From Gentiana macrophylla (Eukaryota; Streptophyta; Magnoliopsida; Gentianales; Gentianaceae), in contig JAOBSW010000893.1 in the NCBI GenBank assembly GCA_026214975.1, positions 20,001-84,000 on the forward strand: a stretch of 64,000 nt of DNA. The letters are read 5' to 3'. The notes under the pieces are model-generated. The model made no database searches. It had not been told where the DNA came from and saw only the letters and a program-made list of their open reading frames with translations. Positions within the stretch are counted from its first letter, which is position 1, and each line of letters begins with the position of its first letter. Positions 10,482 to 20,636 of the stretch are shown here, one piece after another. The translations under genes and the position numbers were made by a program.

Positions 10482-12070
10482 GGATCAGCCTTTCTATCTC
10501 GCGCCTTAGGGTGAAGCATTCATCGGTGATGTGGCCATGGTCCTTGTGATAGTCGCAGTATTTGGATTTATCGCGGCTATCAGGATCGCCCCTCATAGGC
10601 TTTGGTTTGTCGAGATGTTCACGAATTTCAAACAGTATTTGGGATGCTTTGGTGTTGAGCGGGGTAAAATTATCCTCGCTAAACTTGTACGGCTTCTTTA
10701 CCTCACGATCGCGATTAGTATCTCGTCCTTTTTCTTTTTTACGGTCATCCACGCGATCCTCCTTCGTGAACGTGGCTCTGTCTTAGGCTTTGCTTTCCGC
10801 AGACGGCGCCTCGCGACCCCATCATCATTCGGCTCTTTCTAACATCTCCCTGAGACCCGCTTTGGGGGGCCGCAGATTGAATTCAGTTTTCATCGGGCCT
10901 TTGGCGATTCCGGTGAGGAAACATGTTATGACCGCATCGTCCGGAATGTTCCTTGTTTGATCATATATTCGGCGAACCGTTCGTAATATTCTTTTCAGAT
11001 TCATGTCCTCCCATACGAACCTCATATAGGTCCTCGATGGTTTTCTTGGCTGCTTGCCGATTCAAACTCTCGACAAACTTTTCCGGCAGATCCTCCCAAC
11101 TTTCAAGCGAGCGCGAGGAAGCCCGGCGTATTCAGGCCGCAGACCCTATCATCGCATCTTTGCCGCCAACTAACGCGATGCACCAGGCGGATTTATTTTG
11201 TGTAGCAAGGGTGATGCGACCTTGGAACGCGGTGAGCGATCGTTTGGGCATGAATTTCCATTGTAATAGTTGTAAGCGGGATAACTAACCTTTTCTCTCT
11301 TTGGGAGGCGGTGTTTGTAATCCCTTTGGCGAGTACGTCGATTCCGAGATCGGGCGATTTTCTCGACGGGCCTCGACTTTTTAATTCAAACAAGCTCTTT
11401 CTCATTACCTCAAATCATTACCTTAAAAAATAGGATTCGATTCGGGTCGTGATTTGTGCTTGCGTATCAGCTCGCTCCGTTCTACGCTCTGACTCCCTAT
11501 GATTTTGTGATCCCTCTTGGCGGGCCCTTTTTTCCCTGATAATTGTGCGAGCATCTTGTGCGTGTCTATCCTGATGGATGGGCATCTCCTCTCTAGGAAG
11601 GCTGAGACGACTTGGGGCTAAAGCCTTGTCCTTCTCACCCAACCTATTAAACGCGGACCCTTTGTCGATCCTCTTTCCTTTTTGATGGTCGCGATCTTGG
11701 GGAGCCGAGGTTCGTGGAATTTCTTTCCTCGGTCCATAGCGACCTGAAGAGTGCACGCTCTCTTCTGCGTCGATTTGCTGAATTTGGCTCTGGCGGCCCT
11801 GGTCTGCGACCGTAAGAGGGATTTCGTTTTTGGGAGGATTCTGGGGTCGAATCGTCATAGGGGCTGGCCCTTTGCCACCAAAGGGAATTGGTGAGATACA
11901 TAGTTTTGGCGCACTGGCGTATTCCTCATTTCGGCGACCTCTCCGGGTCCTCCTGGAAGCCCGGTTGTATTTACGGGATCGATCTTTGGCTTTGCTTTGT
12001 GACCTCTCTCTGCGAGTTCCATCCAGGGCAACAATAGCCTCTTTCGACTTGGTTTTTGATTAATGACATT
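10291..12070 (-). pseudogene. Element A gag, broken
   Basis: Pieces in several frames run right to left. There is a basic Ser/Arg-rich N part (11418-11900), a capsid-like piece (VITCFLTGIAKGPMKTEF and LREMLERAE, 10825-11025), and a C-terminal frame (10291-10752) with a knuckle YCDYHKDHGHITDECF followed by LRREIERLIREG. The knuckle spacing CX2HX4HX4C is that of Tat/Ogre Gag rather than the usual CCHC. Gag would build the virus-like particle. I see at least four frame changes and no intact start; ATG at about 12065 is possible. Confidence 0.75.
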
Positions 12071-12430
12071 TCGAGCATCGCTAGGTGCTAAGACCCTCTC
12101 TGGGATCCTTCTCCTTCCGCAGGAGATTGTCTAGCGTTTCTCCTGCGCCTTTCCCACGAGCTTGATGTAGCATAGTACCTTTGCGGGGTTTGGGGTGTCG
12201 GATGCCCTTTACTTCCAACCATCTCTACGTGGTGGCTTTTGGCGCTTTCTTTGGTAAAGGGAAGAAATAAAGGCGTTTGAGGACTTTTCTTTATAAGATT
12301 ATCACCTCCCGAATAGAGAGCTCAGGTGATTTTTACACAATCGGTTTCCGTAACTGAGCCAATCGAAGACGTCTAAATCCTCACGGGTGTCCTTGCGGTG
12401 TTTCGACGGTGGATATCATTTGGTGTATTT
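12071..12430 (-). other. Element A leader between 5' LTR and gag
   Basis: No gene is visible. The primer-binding site should lie here, next to the LTR, but I could not match it to a tRNA end and the inner LTR edge is therefore uncertain. Confidence 0.4.
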
Positions 12431-12919
12431 AAGGTGTGGTGATGCTCCGGTGGTGGTGGTGTGGAGAGTTAGAATGGAGAGAGCTTTTGCTTGGGAATAT
12501 AGTGTGTATTTCATATCTCTCATATCTTTAGTGTACAATGACCACCCCTTTTATAGAGGTGGTTAACTTAGGGGGTAAGTAATCTATTAGATATTTTACT
12601 AGTAGATAGGTCTTACTTAGATATTAAGCAAGATGAAATATCTAAGTTACAAGTGTGGGAAAGATCTCGGATCAATCGGCGACCACTTCTGCGGGGTCGC
12701 AAGGAGCAAGCCCTCTTTGGCCTCGCCCTGGCGACCCTTCTGGACTCGCCTGGATGAGATTTCACAGGGTCTGTTGCCTTTGCCTGAGGCCGCCGATGCC
12801 TTGATCGCGGCGAGGTGAGACACTGGCCGCCCATTTTGCGATCTCTCTTGTCATGCCGGAGGGTGGCTGCGGTGGGTTGTCTCCTACTGTTGAGGTGGTG
12901 GAATTATTTGTACCCATCA
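12430..12919 (-). repeat. Element A 5' LTR
   Basis: The outer edge (TGATGGGTAC on the minus strand, 12919) is fixed by identity with 1-259. The inner edge near 12430 is an estimate from the position of the promoter and the start of the leader. Confidence 0.75.
12545..12556 (-). promoter_or_regulatory. LTR promoter TATA box of element A
   Basis: On the minus strand it reads CTATAAAAGGGG. Transcription would start about 30 bp further left and read through gag. This agrees with the orientation of the element. Confidence 0.6.
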
Positions 12920-13470
12920 GATGTAGATAAAGAAGATGGGTTGAAGTGAAGTTTAAATGCTACAGGTAAGTTTGAAGGTTTTCATCTTCTTCCCCAATTC
13001 TCATCTTCCTTTGCAATTTTATATTTCGTTTCCTGTTGAAAATCCTCAAACAAATCAACTCAAATTAAATCCAACACGTTTCCGATGGGATTGAATAAAA
13101 TCAAATGATCAAAGGCAAGACCACCAAAACTCACAGCATCAACATCAGAAGCAAGTTCAAACAACTGGATTGTGCTCACTTGCGGCACCACTACTTTAAT
13201 CTCTTCTGTTTCTGGCGATGATGTTTTCAATTGAGGAGGAGAAGCCTAAAAAACAAACCACAGAGAATTTAATATATGAAAAAATAAAATAAAGAGATGA
13301 ACATGAAAAATTGAAGGTAGTAAATGGAGGAAGAAGATGGAAGAGGATTAGACGGGAGATGCAAAGTAGTAAATTAGGAATTAGATTTGGAGGGATGAAA
13401 TTGGGGGAAATTGGAAGGAGAAATCATTTTTTTTAAAAGTAAAATGGGATCCAAAGCCACATAGGATTCA

Positions 13471-13496
13471 ATGTGGCAGCCTAGTGGCTGCCACAT
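13471..13496. repeat. Perfect 11-bp hairpin
   Basis: The arms ATGTGGCAGCC and GGCTGCCACAT flank the four-base loop TAGT. Confidence 0.85.
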
Positions 13497-14224
13497 AAGC
13501 GTTTTTTAAAGATTCCGGTGTCCAGTCAGCTCCGGCGGATAGGACTATTTTTCCAAAAACAAACAAGTTAGAGGACCATTTTCCTCACCGAAGCAGGAGC
13601 ATGACTAAAATCCAAAATAGGCCAAGTTACAGGACTAAAATCCTAATTTTGCCTTTAATCATACCATACATTAATTGAATTCCAATCCAACAATAGAATA
13701 ACACAATTGAACATGAAACATGAAATTCTCTAAATTATACATGAATTTTCAATTTTACATGAACATCAATAAACCATAAACCCTAGGCTATTAATTACAT
13801 ATTATTCATATTCATACATATCCATTCGAATTCTAAACATCATACATATCATTTCGATTTCTAAGAAGCACTTCATCATACATATAATCATACAATAAAT
13901 GAATTCGAATCTAAACCCTAAACCCTATAACACTATTGAATTCCAATCGAACATAAAACATGAAATTCACATAATTATACATCAATTTTTGAGTTTTCTT
14001 CTGGAAATAAACAAATATAATAAACCGTAAACCACTCACAGTATGTGCTTCTTGTTGATTAGGATTAGCAATGGTGAAATCGTCCAAATTTGCTCTGAGA
14101 ATACGAAGGATTTCTATGCTCTGAAATTGTCCAAATTCGGTGTTCTATGCGTTTTTTCAGAGGAGTAGGTGAAAAGACTGTGAAATGGGGCGGAATGAGG
14201 AAGAAGACAGTATAAGGGTTTCAA

Positions 14225-14480
14225 AATGAACGTTTCCGTCGAAATTTGGACGAGCCGTCCTCTATTTCAACGAAGCGTTCACATGGATCCGTCCAAATTT
14301 GGACGGTTTTAGTGTTTTGGCCAAAATGGACGGAATCCGTCCAACATTTGGGCGAGCCGTCTATATTGTGACGGAATTCGTCACAATTTGGACGGTTCCG
14401 TTCTTTTTGGCCAGTGAATGAATTTGGACGAAAAGAAATGAAAATTTAGACGGTTTGATAATATTTAGACGAAATCGTCC
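14225..14480. repeat. Cluster of GGACG / CGTCC inverted repeats
   Basis: The clearest unit is the perfect 18-bp palindrome CCGTCCAAATTTGGACGG at 14289-14306. Degenerate versions of CGTCCAAATTTGGACG or single arms recur about every 20 to 60 bp, for example TGGACGGAATCCGTCCA (about 14328) and GTCACAATTTGGACGG. Confidence 0.8.
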
Positions 14481-14600
14481 ATATTTGGACTGAAAACCTG
14501 AAAAAAAAAATGTTATATAATGTTTGATCTGAAAATAAATGTCACAATATACAGTGAGCTGATTTATCAATTTTCCTCATTTGGGTTGCGTTGTCATCAA

Positions 14601-15564
14601 AACCTGTTTTTCTACAGCGATGAGTCTGGCCGCCGCCTAATCACCGGATCGTTGCAAGTTCAGAGTTCAGACAAACAATGAATGCTTTAACATCCTGACT
14701 TCACTATTATTCCTCGCGCAAAGCCCTGGGAAGCACCGACCTTTGTTTATTTACATTTGGTCTTTCTCATTTCAATTTCATTCTCAACTGCCTTAATTGG
14801 TCCAGTCCTGAAAAGGGTTAAATTTTCTCACTCAAATCCTTTTCCAGCTAGAGTTCACTTGTCGAAAAAAGGTATTCATTCATTCTGCTTTTTTCTTTTA
14901 GAGACTATGCTGTATGTTTTTGGTAGAAGACACAAATTTGGTTTAATTTGGCCGTTGTTAGATATCAAGAAAAAGATCAGACTTTGATTACCCCCTAGAA
15001 CTGTTCAAGTTGTGCCTGGAAAACTTGCACAAGTTTGTTGTGTTTGGGAAATGGCTGAATCAGTCTGCAAGTTTAGTAGCTTGTTTTGGACTTTGACACA
15101 AATTGTTATTTATAGTGCCTTGTTGAGGTCACTATGCCAAGAGAAAAGCATGATTGATCCTAGAAATGTGTATCACAGTTTGAAGCTGACTAATGCTACA
15201 GATGTGTATCACAGTTTGAAGCTAAGTTTATCTTGCATTTGAAGACTTTTAATATATTGTTGAACCGGTTGGAAGTCTTCAGATGAAGCTGAAGCTTTTT
15301 TTCAGGGGATGAAACATATGGCATATGGGGATCGACCCTAATGTGGTTTCCTATAGTTGTTTTGTGAATATATAGGAAACGAAGTAGAGGCATATTGACC
15401 CGTATGTTTTAAATCTTAAGCACCATAATTATGAAGGCAAGACTTGCATTTCGTACCCTATGCATAATAAGCTAATTAGGAAAAGCTAGCACTTTGAAAG
15501 TTTTTAAGGAATCAATGTTGTAGAGTCTTTCTGAAAAAAAAGGAACGTAGTTGGGTTACTTTTT

Positions 15565-15609
<45 letters not shown>

Positions 15610-15745
15610 TTCACCTCCTTAATCTTGCTTGTTTCTCTCTTCTTTGTTTGTATGTTTTTTTTACCTGTTTCCCTATTAAAGTTATCTGTATTCTCCTTAA
15701 AAATAATTGTCATTTGTGGTATATATCCTAAAAATGTGCAGGAAT
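14601..15745 (+). other. 5' region of the PDCD2-like gene
   Basis: No coding frame is supported. The ATG at 15746 is preceded within five bases by an acceptor-like ATGTGCAG (ending 15740). The gene therefore probably has an untranslated first exon somewhere in 14600-14880 and a 5' UTR intron. A 22-bp word (GTGTATCACAGTTTGAAGCT core) is tandemly repeated at about 15168 and 15201. Confidence 0.45.
15570..15609. repeat. (GT)n microsatellite
   Basis: About 20 GT repeats directly follow a run of ten T. Confidence 0.97.
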
Positions 15746-18700
15746 ATGAACGGGGATATAGAAAACATGTTGGGAACAATAACAATCACCTCCCTTGAGG
15801 AGGAAGATAAGGAGAGGTTCCTCGTTAAGGATTCCTCTGAGGACGAGGATGATGAAGAAGATCCTCTGCCCGTAACTTTGGGCTTTGTGGAGAGTCCCAA
15901 GCATTCTTGGTCATTACTACCCCAATTGTTCCCTAGCATAGCTGGTGGTACTCCTGTAAGTTATGGAGAACAATTTAGAATACCGGTTTCTTTCCGGGAA
16001 TATCTTTATTTGATTATTTGCAGCCTACCCTGATCATGTTATTTAATCATTTTGTTGATGAATAGGCATGGTTGGATCCAATTAACTTGCTTACGGGAAC
16101 ATCTTGTTCTTGCGGTTTTTGTGGTCAACCACTGCGTTTTTTGCTTCAGGTATGTGTGATATTTTGTTGTGATATTGTTGCGTGTTCTTAGTTCTTACTT
16201 TATGCTTAGGTCCATAAAATTCTGGTCGGGGGTGTCATACCACATTGAGTCTAGTAGCAATTAACACTGCTCAAAACTCAAATAACCCAAGTCGGTTTTT
16301 GTGAGCAATATAATGATAACGCTGGGGTTGGCTCCATTGAACTTGTTTAGTCTAAAAGCGGGATTGAGCTCAACTTCGACTTCTACTTCAAAATCAATAA
16401 CCATGCTTTTGACCTTTTCATTAATAGCGCTTGAGAATTTACAAGCTACTTGCTTTATTAAGCTCATTGAGCTGCCAAGCCTATTTATCTGAGCACTCAA
16501 AGTCTGCTTGAGTAGAGTGCCTTGTTGAGCTGCTCGAGTCTGATCAAATAAAATCAAATGGTATTTTTTCTAGGGTGACCATTAGTCACTCATTAATGGC
16601 TTGTCTAATTTCAGGTTTATGCTCCACTTTTCGAAAAGGAATCAACATTTCATCGTACAATATATGTTTTCATGTGCCCATCAATGGCTTGCCTACTCAA
16701 AGACCAGCATGAACAGTTCAAGATGGGGACTGGAAAGGCTTGCAGAAGGTACTTTTGTGGTTGTTGAATACTTGAATTGAAAATGGTTGGTAGTTAAATC
16801 GAGCATCTGCACTGCTAAGTTGGTGTTGTAATGCTAGTGTCAAGATTTTCCGCTGCCAATTGCCCGCCTCAATTCATTTTATTCCAGCAATCCGCCAAGT
16901 CATGATGGGACTGATAAGTCATTAACAATTGGGGTAAGCCATAAATCTGTGCTTTAGGCGATCAAAGATGGTCATTCTTTCAACAACTGATTTCTGAAGT
17001 TTTCAAATCCATATATATCTTAATTATCTGTTTAGCATTTTCCATCAGTTTCCTCTTATTTTGAGGGTTGGTTTCATGCAGCGGAACTCTGTTGCTGGTG
17101 TGGTACGTGGAAAGGGGACAAAGTTTGTGGCAATTGTAAAAAAGCACGGTACTGCTCCAAGATTCACCAGGTTATTGTTTATGTCTATATTTTTGCAACA
17201 TTATGCTTGCCTTCATTTGTGAGCATCTCATGCTGATAGCTTATATTTTACAGGCTGCACATTGGCAGTCTAGCCACAAAATTGACTGTCGCAGATTGCT
17301 TGAGGCACCGGTGGAATCTCAATCTAGCTCATCTTCTGTAAATGGCGAAGTAAGAAAAGGTAATTATGAAATTGCATATTTAGATATGTCTCTTCCAGGT
17401 TCCACTTTTGAACTTCCCCCTTTTTTTGATCAATTGATGTCTTACAACTTCTTTAGCTTTCAACTTTATATTTTGTATTGATCGCAGTTTCCGTTTTAAA
17501 CAGTTGCGAAATTACCTCTCTGGAAGCAATTTGAGATTGTCAATGAGGAAGAATCTGATATTACGGGTAGCTTAAACGAAGAATTTGCTGAAGCCCTGGT
17601 TCCTCAGGGTCACGATGAATCAATCGAGTCACTCATGTCAAATTTTGAGGTAAGTTTCATATTACTAATACTGTTTATGTCAGGTTCAGATTGATGACAT
17701 TTTGAATACTCCCTTTTCTCCTTCTTTCTGAATAGGGTGACGCTGACAAGAAAACCTGGGTGTCTTTTCAAGATCGAATATCCTGGGCCCCTGAGCAAGT
17801 TTTGAGGTGAAATGATTTTTTTTCCCTTCAAAGTGAACTGTTATTTTGGTTCCCGTAGTGAGACTTGACTGTGTCAATAGTCACCTCTTGTCTTTTTCTT
17901 GGCACATTTACGTATATGGTCAGTTGAGACATTGTACTTTTATTATAGCTTCCCAGTGCACAATTGTAGAGTTTGAGCCAGAACCAGTGCATCTGAGGAA
18001 CCTAGGTCCAATGTATAATACACTAGGGAAATCGGCGCATTGCCCAAGTGCAGCTACGAATAGGCAAGGGCTGTTGCATCTCTTAGAGAACTTGGATGTA
18101 ATGAAAATACGTAAGAGTTCTTAGATCCTATGTTAGGTAGAAAGAGAAGAAATTCTAGGTTAAACATAACTCCTAGGATTGGTAGATGGAACATAGGAAC
18201 CTTTTACGGAAAAGACAATAGAAGTCGTGGAAAGCGTTGATTGGAAGAAAGATTATAATCTTATGCACAATAGGCAAAATAAGAAAGAGAAAGCCAATAT
18301 GTTAAAAGCGTACAGGATTTAAGTTGTGGTATACAATAAAGGACAAAAGAGAAATGAAGTTGGGAAACTCATGCAGATGCCTCCTTTGAGGTCCAAGTAG
18401 TACGTGTGATTAGAAAAGTAAATAGCATTGTAGTACTTATGGTGGTTTTAGAAAAGGAAACAATTAAAGTATACTTAGTGTATACGCACCTCAAATAGGC
18501 TCAAATGAGGCCACTAAAGCTTAGTTTTTGGGAAAATTCTCTGCAGGTAATGTGAGGATTTGTAGTGGGAGAGAGGATTTTTATAGGGTTGATTTAAATA
18601 GACTGGTGAGAGAAGAGAACAAAGAATACTTTGATGTACGATGTGGATATGGTTTTGGAAAACAAATGTTGAAGGAAAAATGTGAATTTTGTGATAGACA

Positions 18701-19870
18701 TGTCGATTCTTGTATATTACAAACTCCGTCCCTAAATACTAGTCATTTCAGAATATCAAGATAGCATTTATTAGTTTTTTTCCCCTCTCCCTACCCCTCA
18801 TTTACTATTCATCCAACAATAAATTTTTTAATTTTACCAGAAGGGTATTTAGACCTTATGAACTAAAATTTTATGACATTCATCGTATTACGTGTGAAAA
18901 CCTCTAAAACGACTATTATTTAGGGACAGAGGTAGTATTGCATTCTTTTTCTAGATAAGAATAGACATATGTCAAACTCGGCAGAGGTTGTCTGAAGAAA
19001 CATGGAGGGGGGCCAATTAAAAAGAAAATGAAATATATGAGTATGGCTAAACATGTGATCCATATAGCCGCCTACCCCACCTTGTGGGAATAGATTTTGT
19101 GTTTCTGTGCTCTTCCTCTAACTTGAAACGGTGGGACAGACTATAATTTTTGTCGAAGAAATATGAAAAATTATGAGGCAAGACTACTTTCAGTAGACTT
19201 GAATGACTATGCCTTCAACAGAAAACTTGCATTGGCATTTGGCAGAAGGCTTGTATGCGGTGGATTGTGCTTTTACCGTGTACAAATCTGGACAACGGTC
19301 AATAAGTAAAACCCTTTTTTTTTTATTTCCTTTTTCTTTTCTTGTATTAGGTACTATGGATGTGGAAAAGGTAAACCGCTGTGGGCCATGTCATCCGGAC
19401 GACCTTCAAAACACAATATTCCTAAATGCAGCTATTGTGGCACATCTCGTAGCTGTGAATTCCAGGTGATTTACAATGTTCATTTTTGTTGTGGCTCTGA
19501 TGAGCCTGTTACATTTTTCTCTTTCTTTATATATATATGGCTTCTAAGTTTTTGTCCTGTATGGCGTCCTTGTTGTATATGGGGCCTTTATGCATCTGTC
19601 TTTGTGATATACATATATATATATATAGATTGGCATATTTTGTAATATAACTAAAAATGGGGTTTTTTTTTTATATATTTGTGTGGTTGGAAGGTATTGC
19701 CGCAACTGCTTTACTATTTTGGCGTGGAGAATGATGCAGAATCGCTCGATTGGGCAACTATTGTTGTTTATACATGTGATGCGTCATGCGATGGTAGCGT
19801 TGCCTACAAAGAGGAATTTGCATGGGTTCAACTTTCATCTCAATCATCATCAGCTGCAGCAAAGCATTAA
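15746..19870 (+). CDS. PDCD2: PDCD2-like protein with MYND zinc finger (programmed cell death 2 family), ten exons
   Basis: Coding exons: 15746-15955, 16066-16149, 16615-16748, 16838-16933, 17082-17170, 17254-17359, 17504-17649, 17736-17806, 19351-19465 and 19694-19870. All have GT-AG borders. The start ATG gives an acidic N-terminus, then the family phrase VTLGFVESPKHSWSLLPQLF, PAWLDP with paired cysteines (CSCGFCGQPLRF), and FMCPSMACL. A MYND finger follows (LCCWCGTWKGDKVCGNC, ARYC, HWQSSHKIDC). The C-terminal domain has WAMSSGRPSKHNIPKCSYCG, QLLYYFGVENDAESLDWATI and FAWVQL. PDCD2 proteins are conserved eukaryotic proteins; family members act as chaperones for the ribosomal protein uS5. Frame problem: exon 4 needs one extra base in the run at 16862-16866, and its end needs one more G before GTAAG at 16934. 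Both are single-base losses in homopolymers, so assembly error is as likely as inactivation. Intron 8 is unusually long (1.5 kb). Confidence 0.9.
18120..18715 (+). mobile_element. Fragment of a LINE endonuclease region inside intron 8 of the PDCD2-like gene
   Basis: The sense strand encodes, in drifting frames, PRIGRWNIGTF (about 18172), YAPQIGSNEATKA (about 18480) and VRCGYGFGKQMLKE (about 18635). These are recognisable pieces of the apurinic endonuclease domain of plant non-LTR retrotransposons, probably of the RTE type. A stretch near 19060 (GCCGCCTACCCCACCTTGTGGGAATA) recalls the 3' end of the same class. No intact frame remains. Confidence 0.65.
18719..18937. mobile_element. Stowaway-like MITE in intron 8
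   Basis: The left end reads CTCCGTCCCTAAATACTAGTC and the right end is its near-complement (GACTATTATTTAGGGACAGAGG). The interior is AT-rich and the element lies next to TA dinucleotides. This is typical of Tc1/mariner-derived Stowaway elements. Confidence 0.75.
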
Positions 19871-19871
19871 C

Positions 19872-19907
<36 letters not shown>
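19872..19907. repeat. (CAT)n microsatellite directly after the stop codon
   Basis: About 12 CAT units begin one base after the TAA of the PDCD2-like gene, so the repeat lies in the 3' UTR. Confidence 0.95.
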
Positions 19908-20631
19908 AATATCTGGTTATAAAATTTTGTTAATCTATGGAGTGATCAATTAATTACTTGTGTGTTTTTCTGTTAGTGATCCCTGTTATATTGCGACATT
20001 TATTTAGATAGAGATGTTATTACACCCCAATTCGAAGCGTTTTATTGCCAATAACATTCGTTATGCTCGTCAAGAAGCGTTATCTTAAGGTTCCTGAAGT
20101 TGGTTGATTCGAAGACAATGACTTATCATTTTTTTTTTTATTCTCGGCGTTTCATGAACTATTCGAGTTTTTCAAACTACAAATGTTTTGACTAAAGCTG
20201 AATATGTAAGTAAGGTAATATAGTGTAAACGGGGTGCTGTCTGGGATAGCATTCTTTTAGGGGGTGATCTTAGTATGTGAATTGTTCTAACCCTTTTTTC
20301 TTTCTCGGACATGGTAAGTAGTAGATGTAATACTCGTTCTTCACAGCTAATCAGTATGAGCAAGATCCTCTTGTGATTTGTTGTCCGGTTCAGATCTGAC
20401 CGGGTTGGATAATTTCTGCTACGCTTTTAAGTTCTTTTTATTAGTTCCCTCTTTCAAGTTTTTTTTAAGGTTCAAATCAACCCTAGAAACATTATTACAA
20501 AAATTAACCATGTGAATGTCGATTTTTTCTTTAGCATTGTAACGGGGTATACTAACACGCCAATATTGATGTTATCTATCAAATTGTCAATACATACAAG
20601 AATATTTGGGACATTTTGTTATCTAACACGC
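19908..20631. other. 3' flank of the PDCD2-like gene
   Basis: No gene or repeat is recognised. The stretch is AT-rich and would hold the 3' UTR end; I see no canonical AATAAA close to the stop. Confidence 0.4.
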
Positions 20632-20636
20632 CTTTT

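Larger units (their letters stand above)
1..12919 (-). mobile_element. Element A: Tat-lineage Ty3/gypsy LTR retrotransposon, decayed, cut by window start
   Basis: A large LTR retrotransposon read on the minus strand. Order along the minus strand: 5' LTR (ending at 12919), leader, gag, protease, reverse transcriptase, RNase H, integrase, then about 6.3 kb of extra sequence with two plus-strand genes and a tandem array, a purine tract, and the 3' LTR (1-259, incomplete). Both LTR copies end in TACCCATCA on the plus strand. The domain order, the zinc-knuckle form CX2HX4HX4C in gag, the long 3' untranslated region and the antisense genes all fit the Tat/Ogre/Retand group. Every coding part carries frameshifts or stops, so the copy looks dead. 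The left TSD is outside the window. Confidence 0.88.
12920..14600. other. Intergenic spacer with inverted repeats
   Basis: No credible gene is visible. The sequence around 13540-13660 (words such as AGGACTAAAATCC and CAAGTTACAGGACTAAAAT) resembles the ends of plant Mutator-like transposons, but I found no matching second end. Most of 13660-14040 is AT-rich. Confidence 0.4.

Noticed and set aside
13911..13930. Interstitial telomere repeat (CTAAACCCTAAACCC)
   Set aside because: Only two units in an AT-rich stretch; too short to mean anything.
19683..19922. Frame with a poly-His tail
   Set aside because: It is an out-of-frame reading of the last PDCD2-like exon running into the (CAT)n repeat.
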